DNA of 64,000 bases from Pseudofrankia coriaricola (GCF_001854805.1 NZ_MBLO01000210.1:1-64000); one strand, 5' to 3'. Positions 27,052 to 35,416 are shown, numbered from the stretch's first letter. Numbers and translations are program-made. Notes: generated by a model not told the origin, from the sequence alone.

Positions 27052-27807
27052 ATGACGACACAGAGCAGGTCCCCCAGCGGATATGCCACCTGGCGGCTCA
27101 TCGCCGAGGAGCTGCGCCGGGAGATCGTCGGCGGCGCGCGGGCGGCCGGCGCGAAGCTCCCACCCGAGGGCGAGCTCGCCGAGCGTTTCGGCGTGCACCG
27201 CAACACCGTGCGCCAGGCCGTGGCCGCACTGGCCGCCGAGCACCTCGTCGTCTCCCGCCGCGGCAGCGGGACCTACGTCGCCGAGCACACCGTGCTGGTG
27301 CACCGCATCGGCGCGCGCACCCGTCTCAGCGACAGCCTGGGCAGCCGCGGCAACGCCTCACGCCGGCTCCTCGCGTCAGCGGTCGAGCCAGAGCCACCCG
27401 CCGAGGTCACCGAGCGGCTCGCCCTCGGCGGCGGCGCGGGCCTGCGACTCGAGACCGTGGTCTCCGTCGACGGTCTCCCCATCTCGCGCGGCACGCACTG
27501 GTTCGCGGCCGACCGCGTGCCGGGGCTCGCGGAGCGCTTCGACGCCACCGGGTCGATAACCGCGGCGCTGCGGACCGTCGGGATCGACGACTACATACGG
27601 GCCGCGACCACGGTCAGCGCGCGGCACGCCAGCGCGGCCGAGGCGGCCGATCTGTCGCTGACGGCCGGATCGGTCGTGCTTGTCACACGGTCCCTCGACA
27701 CGCTGACGGATGGCACGCCGCTGCAGCTCGGCATCACCCGATTCGTCGCCGCCCGCGTCGAGCTGGACGTCGGCCACCCGGACCTCGACCTCGACGGCTC
27801 GGCGTAA
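27052..27807 (+). CDS. phnF: GntR/HutC-family phosphonate regulator PhnF
   Basis: 251 residues from ATG 27052. A winged helix (about 10-80; LAERFGVHRNTVRQAVAALA is the recognition region) is followed by a UTRA effector domain (about 90-245; ending LQLGITRFVAARVELDV). Divergent from phnG-N, so the expected repressor of that operon, with a phosphonate or phosphorylated metabolite as likely ligand. TAGAGT 11 bp before the ATG suggests a very short leader. GTG 27031 would add seven residues. Confidence 0.88.
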   Translation: MTTQSRSPSGYATWRLIAEELRREIVGGARAAGAKLPPEGELAERFGVHRNTVRQAVAALAAEHLVVSRRGSGTYVAEHTVLVHRIGARTRLSDSLGSRGNASRRLLASAVEPEPPAEVTERLALGGGAGLRLETVVSVDGLPISRGTHWFAADRVPGLAERFDATGSITAALRTVGIDDYIRAATTVSARHASAAEAADLSLTAGSVVLVTRSLDTLTDGTPLQLGITRFVAARVELDVGHPDLDLDGSA

Positions 27808-27809
27808 CA

Positions 27810-27983
27810 AACCCACGGCATGGCGAACGGGCGCAGGCGGTGATCGAGGCCGCCGCCTCGCTGCGCGCGGAAGGGCTCGATGCTGACCCGGACGTCACCG
27901 CGATCACTGGCCGGTGGGCCCGCGGCGAGATCAGCACGACACAGATGCGGGAGTCGGTCCGCCGCCTCTACGGGGCACGGTGA
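27810..27983 (+). pseudogene. Remnant of a VbhA-like Fic antitoxin
   Basis: The frame from just after the phnF stop reads HGERAQAVIEAAASLRAEGL and ends EISTTQMRESVRRLYGAR. This matches the short antitoxins that partner Fic toxins, with an intact inhibitory (S/T)xxxE(G/N) motif (SLRAEG). No ATG, GTG or TTG occurs in frame before GTG 27840, which has no ribosome site, so the original N-terminus seems lost at the phnF boundary. The stop overlaps the GTG of the following fic remnant, as in intact antitoxin-toxin pairs. Confidence 0.6.
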
Positions 27984-28196
27984 CCGATGATCCCTACACC
28001 AACCCGGCCGACGGAGTCCTGCGCAACTGCCTCGGCATCACCGACCCGGCGCGGCTCCGCAGGGCCGGGTCGGGCCTGGCTCAGGCAGCCCTCGCGGACC
28101 TGGCGATTCCTGGTCTACCTGTAGCTGCGATCTGGACCACCTGCGCAGATTCCACCGCGAGATCGGCGCCTCGGTGTCCAGCACACGGGCGTCGGC
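27980..28196 (+). pseudogene. Truncated, frameshifted Fic toxin
   Basis: GTG 27980 opens with TDDPYTNPADGVLRNCLGIT, the classic N-terminus of VbhT-like Fic AMP-transferases. After about 45 residues (ending ADLAIPGL, near 28115) the homologous sequence jumps frame: DLDHLRRFHREIGAS is readable from about 28128 in another frame. Nothing of the catalytic HPFx(D/E)GN region follows. The toxin is therefore dead; about one third of the usual gene remains. Confidence 0.65.
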
Positions 28197-28391
28197 ATCG
28201 ACCTGACGAGAATCTTGGCGCGGCGCGCGGGTGGGAGCCACTGCCCGGCCGCGGCCACTCGACTGGGTACTCCGCTTGGGGCGGTGCGTGCGCCGGTCAA
28301 GCACCTGGATGTCCCGCCGTCCCCGTATCGTTGGATCACAGGCCGGGTCGCGACGCGCAGCCGGTCCTGCAAGGTCCCGGAAGGTGCGATC

Positions 28392-29180
28392 ATGCCGACG
28401 AGCAAGGCCATGCTGGGTGCCCTCGGGTTCACGTGGGACCGGTCCGCGGTGCGCCGAGACATTCCGAGGTTCTCGGTCGAGCGCGCCATCTGGCGCTTCC
28501 AACGGTCGCTCCCCGAGTATGTATGGGACGCTGCGGTGCTCGAGGGCAACCCGTTCACCTACCCCGAGGTCCAGACGCTCCTGGACGGGATCACCGTCGG
28601 CGGCCGAAAGATCAGCGACGAACGGCAGGTCCTGAACCTCGCCGAGGCGGCAGGCGAGCTTGCCCAGCTCGTCAAGACGCACGAATTCCGCCTGTCCAAG
28701 AAGGTCTCCGACCGTCTCCAGCTCCTGCTCGCCCGTGACGAGGCACTGGAGTCGGGCCATTTCCGCGGCGAAGGCAAGGAGACACTCACCCCGGGTGTCA
28801 GCCTTGGGGAGTTCGGCCGTTACTTCCCCCCCGCGACCGAGCGCGGCGGCCAGAACCTGCGCCGCATCCACTCTCAGGGGCTGGAGTTCCTCACGGCCGA
28901 CGTGGACGAAGAGTTCGAGCAGGCGATCGCCTATTTTCTCTTCGGCTCACTACAGCAGTTCTACTACGACGGCAACAAGCGCACCGCGCGCTACATGATG
29001 AACGGCCACCTCATGTCCCAGGGCATGGACGCCATCAGTGTCCCGGCCGCGCGCCGCCACGAGTTCAACGCCGAGATGGTGGACTTCTTCCGCCACAAGG
29101 ACGGCACTGGCATGTTCGGCTTCCTGACATCCTGCCGACTCGCCGCGGACGATGGGGTGCTACCGCCGAGCGGCAGCTAG
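28392..29180 (+). CDS. Fic-fold protein with altered catalytic motif
   Basis: 262 residues. N-terminal WDAAVLEGNPFTYPEVQTLL (about 45-64) corresponds to the inhibitory-helix region of class II Fic proteins, with Ala where Ser/Thr is expected before EG. The Fic motif is QFYYDGNKRTARYMMNG (189-205), so the catalytic His of HxFx(D/E)GN(G/K)R is Gln189. AMPylation by the usual mechanism should fail; the protein may bind nucleotide, act otherwise, or belong to a subfamily with this change. ATG 28392 is preferred (GGAAGG nearby); upstream in-frame sequence looks non-coding. It lies next to the fic remnants. Confidence 0.65.
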   Translation: MPTSKAMLGALGFTWDRSAVRRDIPRFSVERAIWRFQRSLPEYVWDAAVLEGNPFTYPEVQTLLDGITVGGRKISDERQVLNLAEAAGELAQLVKTHEFRLSKKVSDRLQLLLARDEALESGHFRGEGKETLTPGVSLGEFGRYFPPATERGGQNLRRIHSQGLEFLTADVDEEFEQAIAYFLFGSLQQFYYDGNKRTARYMMNGHLMSQGMDAISVPAARRHEFNAEMVDFFRHKDGTGMFGFLTSCRLAADDGVLPPSGS

Positions 29181-29300
29181 CGCCTTCCGGACTGCTGGCA
29201 CAGGACATGGCCGTCCAGCCCGGACATGTACCGGTCGAGGAGCACCTCGGGTTATCGCAGGAACGTGCACCACGACGTTGATATCGACGTCACGGGCGTT

Positions 29301-29345
29301 GACTTCGATATCGTAGTCACGACTCATGACGTCAATATCGAAGTC
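29301..29345. repeat. Inverted repeat between the Fic-fold and TIR genes
   Basis: GACTTCGATAT (29301-29311) and ATATCGAAGTC (29335-29345) form 11-bp perfect arms with a 23-bp spacer. The surrounding 75 bp contain further GTTGA/TCGATATC/GACGTCA variants, giving a dense local palindromic array at lower GC. It lies between the convergent 3' ends of the two genes, so a termination or recombination role is possible. A 55-codon minus-strand frame from 29326 crosses it, without a ribosome site. Confidence 0.6.
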
Positions 29346-29360
29346 GGTATGCCCGCACCG

Positions 29361-30143
29361 TCACACAGACTTCACTGGCCGCACAACTTCGATGATCTCC
29401 GTCGCGATCTCCTCGATCGTAAACTGCCCGGTGCTCCTCGCGATCTTATCCACCAGCGAAGGACTTGCGGCCATTACCTGGTCCTTCGTGATGTTGTGCC
29501 AGATCGGCAGCAGGCTCTGCTCCCCAGAGACGTAGCGGGTGACAAGCCCATCCAACTCGTACTGGGGCCAGCCCTTCCTGAAGAAGGACTCCGAAAGTAC
29601 CACAACGCCGAAGCGACTCCGCGCGAGTCCCCCATCGATCTTGCGCCTCAAACTGTCACCAATCTTGAGTTCAAGCGTGTCGAGCCATACCCTCAGTCCT
29701 GCCCGACGCAAGTACTCGGCGAGCGGTGTTGCAACTGCAGCCTTGTCCTCGCTCGCGTGGGAGATGAAGACATCCCACCATTCGTCGTCGTGGACGACCT
29801 CCGCGGGAGGTGGGTCGTCGAGCCGGATCCGACTCAACGGAGCGGCGTCGGCGACTGGACGGAGTGGCGCCAAGGGTGGCGGTTCCACGGACACGTTTGC
29901 GCGAGTCCTTCCTTGTAGACCCATCAGGTCAATGGTCGCGTACCAGCGACCATTGCTCGGGACAGGAAGTCGTACCGGCGATCGCTTGGCGAGGCCACCC
30001 GAATAGCGATGACGGCGGCCACTCTTGAACGCTTGGAAGTTGCTGGAGTCCATGAGTCGGACATTCGCGGCACTGCCCTGCAAAGAAATGACAACTACCG
30101 AGCCGCGCTTCAGATGACCAAGATCGTAGTAGTTCAACGCCAT
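29361..30143 (-). CDS. DUF1883-TIR domain protein, putative defence effector
   Basis: 260 residues. Residues 1-85 match DUF1883 (MALNYYDLGHLKRGSVVVIS; NVRLMDSSNF; GRRHRYSGGLAKRSPVRL). A Pro-rich linker leads to a TIR domain (122-260): WDVFISHASEDKAAVA, RVWLDTLELKIGDSLRRKID, FGVVVLSESFFRKGWPQYEL. E158 in LELKIGDS sits where NAD-cleaving TIR enzymes have the catalytic Glu. Bacterial TIR proteins often deplete NAD+ on phage infection; that role is inferred. GC is visibly lower than in neighbouring genes, consistent with transfer. No obvious partner except the nearby Fic-fold gene. Confidence 0.8.
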   Translation of the reverse strand: MALNYYDLGHLKRGSVVVISLQGSAANVRLMDSSNFQAFKSGRRHRYSGGLAKRSPVRLPVPSNGRWYATIDLMGLQGRTRANVSVEPPPLAPLRPVADAAPLSRIRLDDPPPAEVVHDDEWWDVFISHASEDKAAVATPLAEYLRRAGLRVWLDTLELKIGDSLRRKIDGGLARSRFGVVVLSESFFRKGWPQYELDGLVTRYVSGEQSLLPIWHNITKDQVMAASPSLVDKIARSTGQFTIEEIATEIIEVVRPVKSV

Positions 30144-30178
30144 CTAGCCGATCTTTCTCGCCGTGGCGATGGGATAAG

Positions 30179-30214
30179 CCCTGGGTAGGCACGACCGCTA
30201 GCGCCTACCCAGGG
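30179..30214 (-). terminator. Hairpin terminator downstream of nrdJ
   Basis: CCCTGGGTAGGC and GCCTACCCAGGG pair perfectly (12 bp) around a 12-nt loop, about 30 bp after the nrdJ stop and ahead of the TIR gene on the same strand. It probably insulates the TIR gene from nrdJ transcription. Confidence 0.65.
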
Positions 30215-30245
30215 ATTGTTGCATCCGCTGCAATATTGCTTGTAC

Positions 30246-33200
30246 CTAACTGCAGCCGCTGGTGGAGCCGCACTGTTCGCAGACGTAGCAGCTGCCGGCC
30301 GGGCGCATCGTCACGCCGCAGGTGAAGCACAGTGGGGCGTCTACCGCCGTCTGCGCGAGCAGCGACTGACCCGGCGCGGCCGCGCGGAGCTCCAGCTCGA
30401 CGAACTCAGGCCCGTGCGCGCGCGCCGCCGCCGAGGCGGCCGGGCCGGCGGGCGTGGCCGCCTCGGCCCCGGCGGGGCCAGCCGTCGGCACGGTCAGGTC
30501 CTCGTCGGCGGAGGCGGCGCCCCCGCCGTACTGGGTGGAGACCTGGCGGGTGCGCTCGGAGGCGGTCAGGATGCCGAGCTCGGCGCGCTGCTCCTCCGAG
30601 AGGTAGTCCAGCGCGAGCCTGCGGAACAGGTAGTCCAGCACCGACTGGGCGATCCGGACGTCCGGGTCGTCGGTCATGCCGGCCGGCTCGAACCGCATGT
30701 TGATGAACTTCGAGACGTAGGTCTCCAGCGGCACGCCGTACTGCAGCGCTATCGAGATCGCGATCGAGAACGCGTCCATCACGCCGGCGAGGGTGGAGCC
30801 CTGCTTCGACATCTTGACGAAGATCTCGCCGAGGCCGTTGTCCGGGTAGGAGCCGGCTGTCATGTAGCCCTCGGCCCCACCGACCGAGAACGACACCGTC
30901 TGCGACGGCCGGATCTTCGGCAGGCGTCGCCGCACGGGCCGGTGGTCGGCCGGCGTGGCCGCGAGGGCGGTCCCGCTCGTGCCCGCGATCGACTCGGCGA
31001 TCGCCTTCGCCTCGTCCGCCGACCGCTTCGCGCCCCGGACGTCGGTCAGCGGCTGGCCGACCTTGCAGTTGTCCCGGTAGATCGCCAGCGCCTTCAGGCC
31101 GAGCCGCCAGCCCTCCAGGTAGATCTCCTCGACCTCGTCGACCGTGGCCGACTCCGGCATGTTCACCGTCTTCGAGATCGCCCCGGACAGGAACGGCTGC
31201 ACCGCGGCCATCATCCGCACATGGCCGATCGGCGCGATCGCCCGCTCGCCGATCGCGCAGTCGAACACCTCGTAGTGCTCGGGGCGCAGGCCGGGCGCGT
31301 CGACGACGTGGCCGTGCTCGGCGATGAACTCGACGATCGCCTCGACCGTCTCCTCCGCGTAGCCCAGCGCCCGCAGCGCGGCCGGCACCGTCTGGTTGAC
31401 GATCTTCATGCTGGCGCCGCCGACCAGCTTCTTCATCTTCACCAACGCCAGGTCCGGCTCGATGCCGGTCGTGTCGCAGTCCATCGCCAGGCCGATCGTG
31501 CCCGTCGGGGCGAGCAGGCTGGCCTGCGCGTTGCGCCAGCCGTTCTTCTCGCCGACCGCCAGGCACTTCTCCCATTCCTTGGAGGCGACGGCGAGAATCC
31601 GCGCGTCCTCGGCGTGCGAGCTGCGCACCGCGTCGTTGGCGGCGGCGTGCTTGCGCATCACCCGACGGTGGCCGTCGATGTCCCTGGCGTAGCCGTCGTA
31701 CGGGCCGACGACGCCGGCGAGCTCGGCGGAACGGCGGTAGGCCGTGGCGGTCATCAGTGAGGTGATCGCGGCGGCGAGCGTGCGGCCGCCCTCCGAGTCG
31801 TAGGCGCGGGCGCTGGCCATGAGCAGCGCGCCCAGGTTCGCGTACCCGATGCCCAGCTGGCGGTAGGCCCGGGTGACCGCGGTGATCTCCGGTGTCGGGA
31901 AGTCCGCGAAGCAGATCGAGATGTCCATCGCGGTGATGATCAGCTCGACGGCGTGGACGAACCCCTCGACGTCGAACGTGCGGTCCGCGCGCAGGAAACG
32001 CATCAGGTTCAACGACGCCAGGTTGCAGCTGGAGTTGTCCAGATGCATGTACTCGCTACACGGATTACTGGCCGAGATCCGGCCGGCGTCCGGCGTGGTG
32101 TGCCAGTCGTTGATGGTGCCGTCGTACTGGATTCCGGGGTCTGCGCACTCCCAGGCGGCCTTGGCGATCTTTCGCATCAGCTCGCCCGCGTCCACGGCCT
32201 CGAGGACCCGGCCATCCAGGCGCGCGCGCAGGTCGAACGTGGCACCGGCCTCGACTGCGCGCATGAAGTCGTCCGTCACCCGCACCGAGTTGTTCGCGTT
32301 CTGGTACTGCACCGACGCGATGTCCTTGCCACCCAGGTCCATGTCGAACCCGGCGTCACGCAGCGCGCGGATCTTGTCTTCTTCGCGCGCCTTCGTCTCG
32401 ACGAACTCGACGATGTCGGGGTGGTCGACGTCCAGTACCACCATCTTCGCGGCCCGCCGCGTCGCCCCGCCCGACTTGATCGTGCCCGCCGACGCGTCCG
32501 CGCCGCGCATGAAGCTGACCGGCCCGGAAGCCGTCCCTCCGGAGGACAGCAGTTCCTTCGACGACCGGATCCGCGACAGGTTGAGCCCCGAGCCCGACCC
32601 GCCCTTGAAGATGAGCCCTTCCTCGCGGTACCAGTTCAGGATCGATTCCATGTGGTCGTCGACCGCGAGGATGAAGCAGTTGTGCACTCGCACGCCATTC
32701 GAGAGGTACTCGCCACTCTCGGTTTGAATGTCGTACACCGGCATACGGCCGAGCGGCTCGACCCGGTCGATCACCAGAGTCTTGACCTCGTCCGCACCGT
32801 GGCCGGACAGATCGAACGACCTCTCCAGCTTCGTCGCCTTGGCCGGGTCGATGAAACCAATCTCGTCAGCGAAGATCCGCCGGTCGCCGGCGTTCTGGAG
32901 CCGGATCCCCCAGGTGTCGTGCCGGTCGGGGCGCGGGTCCGCCTTGCGTCCGACCCGCGCGAAGATCCCGAACCGGGCGAGCAGCGCCTGTACACCCCGG
33001 ACCAGTTCCTCACAGATCATGTCGAGGCCGACGAGGGTAGAGCGCTCCCGGGCCGAGACGTAGCCCTCGGCTTGGAAGAGGCTGCGCAGGTAGGCGGCGG
33101 CCACGGGCAGCGGGGCGGCGAGCAGCCGCTCCGGCACGCGCATGTCCGCGCCGCGAGTCCGCAGACCCCACCGGGTGACGAACTCGTCCAAGCAGCTGCC

Positions 33201-34334
33201 GTAGAGCCGAAGACGGCGGCAGTCGAGGGTGTTGTCCTGGGTAACCACCCTCCGCTCGTGGCGGTGGACATCCGGAAACACGACGTCGATGGCAGCTGTC
33301 ACCCACGCGCGCTCCGCGTCGGTGACCGTCATCGCCTCGATGGTCAGCGAACGGTTCGTTCCCTCGTACTGCCCGACGAAGCCGTCCGACTGCAGCCAGC
33401 CGGCAAGGGCCGCCTCGGCAATCTCCCTTGAGGTGATCTCGCGCTCCCCGGGAGCAACGGTCCGGTGCCACTGCAGCTGGTCACCGGCCCGCAGGCCACC
33501 GGCGGGAACGAACGCACCGCCGTTGCCCGGGCGTCCGCGCCAGACGAGGTGGTCCCCGGTCACATCGAGAGCGTGGCCGGCCTTCGTCCAGATACGCAGA
33601 ACTTCTTTGACGCCATTGGACTTCGTGGCGACGACCTTCGTCAGGCCGTGGGCGTCGAAAACCTTGGTGCCGACCCGGTTGTTCTCGACGAGCTCGCCGA
33701 TCGGAATCAGGCCTTCGGGCGTGCTCACCAGCGCGTCGTAGGGCTGGCACGCCGAGACCTGCTGCGGGGCCGTGGTTCCGACGTTGAACCAGACGGGGCT
33801 GTTGAAGCTGAACATCTGGTGCAGGAGCATGTGGGTGAGCTCGTGCTCGAAGATTTCCGCGTCCTCGTCGGAGGCGAAATAGCCGTTCTGGCGGCCGGCC
33901 TTCCCGTACGACCCGACGACCCGGTCGATCAGCTGGCGCAGCGACGACTCGCGCTGCGGGGATCCGACCGCGCCGCGGAAGTACTTGCTGGTGACGATGT
34001 TCGACGCGTTGATCGACCAGGACTCCGGGAACTCGACGCCACGCTGCTCGAAGTTGATGGAGCCGTCCCGCCAGTTGGTCATGACGACGTCCCGCTTTTC
34101 CCAGGTCACCTGGTCGTACGGGTGCACACCGGGCTTGGTGTTGCGGCGCTCGATCCGCGGGCCGGTCGCCCGGCCGGCGCCGGCCGTGCCCGCTCCACTG
34201 GCCGGGCCGTCGCCCGCGTCGGGGACGGTCGCGGCTTTGCGCGCCGCCTCGACAGGGACGGCGGGCTTCCCGACGGTCGAGGCGGCCTTACCGTTGGAGC
34301 TGGCCTTCTGCTTCGTGCCGCGGGTCTCCGTCAT
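30246..34334 (-). CDS. nrdJ: Class II (adenosylcobalamin-dependent) ribonucleotide reductase with intein
   Basis: 1362-residue precursor. NrdJ reduces ribonucleotides using a B12-generated radical. The N-extein opens with a 60-residue basic low-complexity tail; ISASNPCSEYMHLDNSSCNLAS is the active-site region and the C-terminus carries CxxxM...CxxC pairs (last residues CEQCGSTSGCS). An intein of 357 residues (196-552) interrupts QVSA/CFILAV; the spliced enzyme would be 1005 residues. ATG 34334 is the first credible start. nrdR lies upstream on the same strand, 328 bp away. No cobalamin riboswitch was recognised in that gap. Confidence 0.95.
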   Translation of the reverse strand: MTETRGTKQKASSNGKAASTVGKPAVPVEAARKAATVPDAGDGPASGAGTAGAGRATGPRIERRNTKPGVHPYDQVTWEKRDVVMTNWRDGSINFEQRGVEFPESWSINASNIVTSKYFRGAVGSPQRESSLRQLIDRVVGSYGKAGRQNGYFASDEDAEIFEHELTHMLLHQMFSFNSPVWFNVGTTAPQQVSACQPYDALVSTPEGLIPIGELVENNRVGTKVFDAHGLTKVVATKSNGVKEVLRIWTKAGHALDVTGDHLVWRGRPGNGGAFVPAGGLRAGDQLQWHRTVAPGEREITSREIAEAALAGWLQSDGFVGQYEGTNRSLTIEAMTVTDAERAWVTAAIDVVFPDVHRHERRVVTQDNTLDCRRLRLYGSCLDEFVTRWGLRTRGADMRVPERLLAAPLPVAAAYLRSLFQAEGYVSARERSTLVGLDMICEELVRGVQALLARFGIFARVGRKADPRPDRHDTWGIRLQNAGDRRIFADEIGFIDPAKATKLERSFDLSGHGADEVKTLVIDRVEPLGRMPVYDIQTESGEYLSNGVRVHNCFILAVDDHMESILNWYREEGLIFKGGSGSGLNLSRIRSSKELLSSGGTASGPVSFMRGADASAGTIKSGGATRRAAKMVVLDVDHPDIVEFVETKAREEDKIRALRDAGFDMDLGGKDIASVQYQNANNSVRVTDDFMRAVEAGATFDLRARLDGRVLEAVDAGELMRKIAKAAWECADPGIQYDGTINDWHTTPDAGRISASNPCSEYMHLDNSSCNLASLNLMRFLRADRTFDVEGFVHAVELIITAMDISICFADFPTPEITAVTRAYRQLGIGYANLGALLMASARAYDSEGGRTLAAAITSLMTATAYRRSAELAGVVGPYDGYARDIDGHRRVMRKHAAANDAVRSSHAEDARILAVASKEWEKCLAVGEKNGWRNAQASLLAPTGTIGLAMDCDTTGIEPDLALVKMKKLVGGASMKIVNQTVPAALRALGYAEETVEAIVEFIAEHGHVVDAPGLRPEHYEVFDCAIGERAIAPIGHVRMMAAVQPFLSGAISKTVNMPESATVDEVEEIYLEGWRLGLKALAIYRDNCKVGQPLTDVRGAKRSADEAKAIAESIAGTSGTALAATPADHRPVRRRLPKIRPSQTVSFSVGGAEGYMTAGSYPDNGLGEIFVKMSKQGSTLAGVMDAFSIAISIALQYGVPLETYVSKFINMRFEPAGMTDDPDVRIAQSVLDYLFRRLALDYLSEEQRAELGILTASERTRQVSTQYGGGAASADEDLTVPTAGPAGAEAATPAGPAASAAARAHGPEFVELELRAAAPGQSLLAQTAVDAPLCFTCGVTMRPAGSCYVCEQCGSTSGCS
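32679..33749 (-). mobile_element. NrdJ intein with LAGLIDADG-type homing endonuclease
   Basis: Residues 196-552 of the precursor. The first residue is Cys (CQPYDALVSTPEGLIPIGEL, block A); block B is VTGDHLVW; the C-terminal blocks are MPVYDIQTESGEYLSNGVRV then His551-Asn552, followed by Cys553 of the C-extein, so all splicing residues are intact. Two LAGLIDADG-like helices (ALAGWLQSDGFVG near 310; YLRSLFQAEGYVS near 415) indicate a homing endonuclease domain that may still be active. The insertion point is directly before a conserved Cys of NrdJ. Confidence 0.93.
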
Positions 34335-34487
34335 GACGCTCCTCAGCTCTGCTCGTCTCTGGGGCCGATCGCGGGCATGCCGAAGAGGACCGGCGGCCAC
34401 GCGACCCGGATCCGGCCGGAGGATGCGCGGTCACGTCTTACCGCATATCCGCAGGCCTCTGATACTTCGACCGAAGGACGCGTGATC

Positions 34488-34530
34488 ATGATATCTCGCG
34501 CACCCGAAGGCCTTTGCCGATGTTGTGTGG
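34488..34530 (-). promoter_or_regulatory. nrdJ promoter region with NrdR-box-like site
   Basis: GATGTTGTG lies within 34513-34528 (minus strand CACACAACATC...), the same half-site as upstream of nrdR, and resembles the NrdR-box half ACAnnATnT. A possible -10, TATCAT on the minus strand, is at 34488-34493. Together these suggest NrdR repression of nrdJ. No -35 is obvious. Confidence 0.4.
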
Positions 34531-34662
34531 GATCTGATCGCGCCCGACGTGCGACGCGCTGGTGACCCGCCGCGCGCCGGACGCCTTCCGCGCGCTGTTC
34601 ACGTTGCGGCCGGCGGCTCCGCCGGCTTCCGGTCTTGGGCCTCGGGCCGGGCCGCCCGGGGC

Positions 34663-35169
34663 CTAGGGTCTGGTCGACACGGGCGACACGGCGGTGACGA
34701 CGTCGTCCGGCACGTCCTGCCCGGCCAGGTCGGCCCGCAACTGAGCGATCGCCCGCTCGAAGTCGGCGAGCGACTCAAACGACAGGTAGACGGACGCGAA
34801 CCGCAGATAGGCGACTTCGTCGAGCTCACGCAGCGGGCCGAGAATCGCCAGGCCCACATCCTCGGCCGGGACCTCGGCGGCGCCGGACGAGCGGACCGTG
34901 TCCTCCACCCGTTGGGCGAGCCTGGCGAGTTCCTCCGAACTCACCGGGCGGCCCTGACAGGCCTTGCGGACGCCCGCGACGACCTTCGCTCTGCTGAACG
35001 GCTCGGCGGCACCGCTGCGCTTGCGCACCCGCAGCGAGGCCTCTTCCATGGTCGTGAACCGCCGCCCGCAGGAGGGACACGCCCGCCGGCGCCGGATGGC
35101 CGCGCCCTCATCGGCCTCCCGGCTGTCCATCACTCGGCTGTCGGGATGCCGGCAGAACGGACACCGCAC
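34663..35169 (-). CDS. nrdR: Transcriptional repressor NrdR
   Basis: 168 residues. The zinc ribbon ([35 protein letters not shown]) and the ATP-cone domain (about 48-140; [20 protein letters not shown]) are complete. NrdR binds ATP/dATP and represses ribonucleotide reductase genes; nrdJ is directly downstream. GTG 35169 is supported by GGAGGA just upstream. The C-terminus (last 20 residues) is a variable tail. Confidence 0.96.
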   Translation of the reverse strand: MRCPFCRHPDSRVMDSREADEGAAIRRRRACPSCGRRFTTMEEASLRVRKRSGAAEPFSRAKVVAGVRKACQGRPVSSEELARLAQRVEDTVRSSGAAEVPAEDVGLAILGPLRELDEVAYLRFASVYLSFESLADFERAIAQLRADLAGQDVPDDVVTAVSPVSTRP

Positions 35170-35376
35170 GGCTCCTCCCCTCTTTACGGCCCACCAGGAA
35201 CAACCACGGGCGCGTGTGAACACGTCCCCGTTTCAGCCCCGCCCCGGGCCTCCCCGGTGCATGGCTGACGCACGACCTGACGACCTGACCTGGAAGCTCC
35301 GACGAACGCGCCGCGACGGCCCACCGGGACGGTCGTCCGCGGCTCCGGTGGATCGCCGGCTCTCCCGGCAACAAGC

Positions 35377-35416
35377 TGTGGACGACTTACAGGTGTGTAA
35401 CTACCAGATGTTGTGC
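35377..35416 (-). promoter_or_regulatory. nrdR control region: DnaA-box-like and NrdR-box-like sites
   Basis: Minus-strand TCGTCCACA (35377-35385) fits the relaxed Streptomyces DnaA-box pattern (T/C)(T/C)(G/A/C)TCCACA. CTACCAGATGTTGTGC (35401-35416) shares CAGATGTTGTG-like sequence with the site upstream of nrdJ. They lie 208-247 bp upstream of nrdR. The rest of 35170-35789 shows no gene. Confidence 0.4.

Noticed and set aside
34335-34662. Cobalamin riboswitch upstream of nrdJ
   Set aside because: Expected for some B12-related reductase genes, but no B12-box-like sequence was recognised. A covariance search would be decisive.
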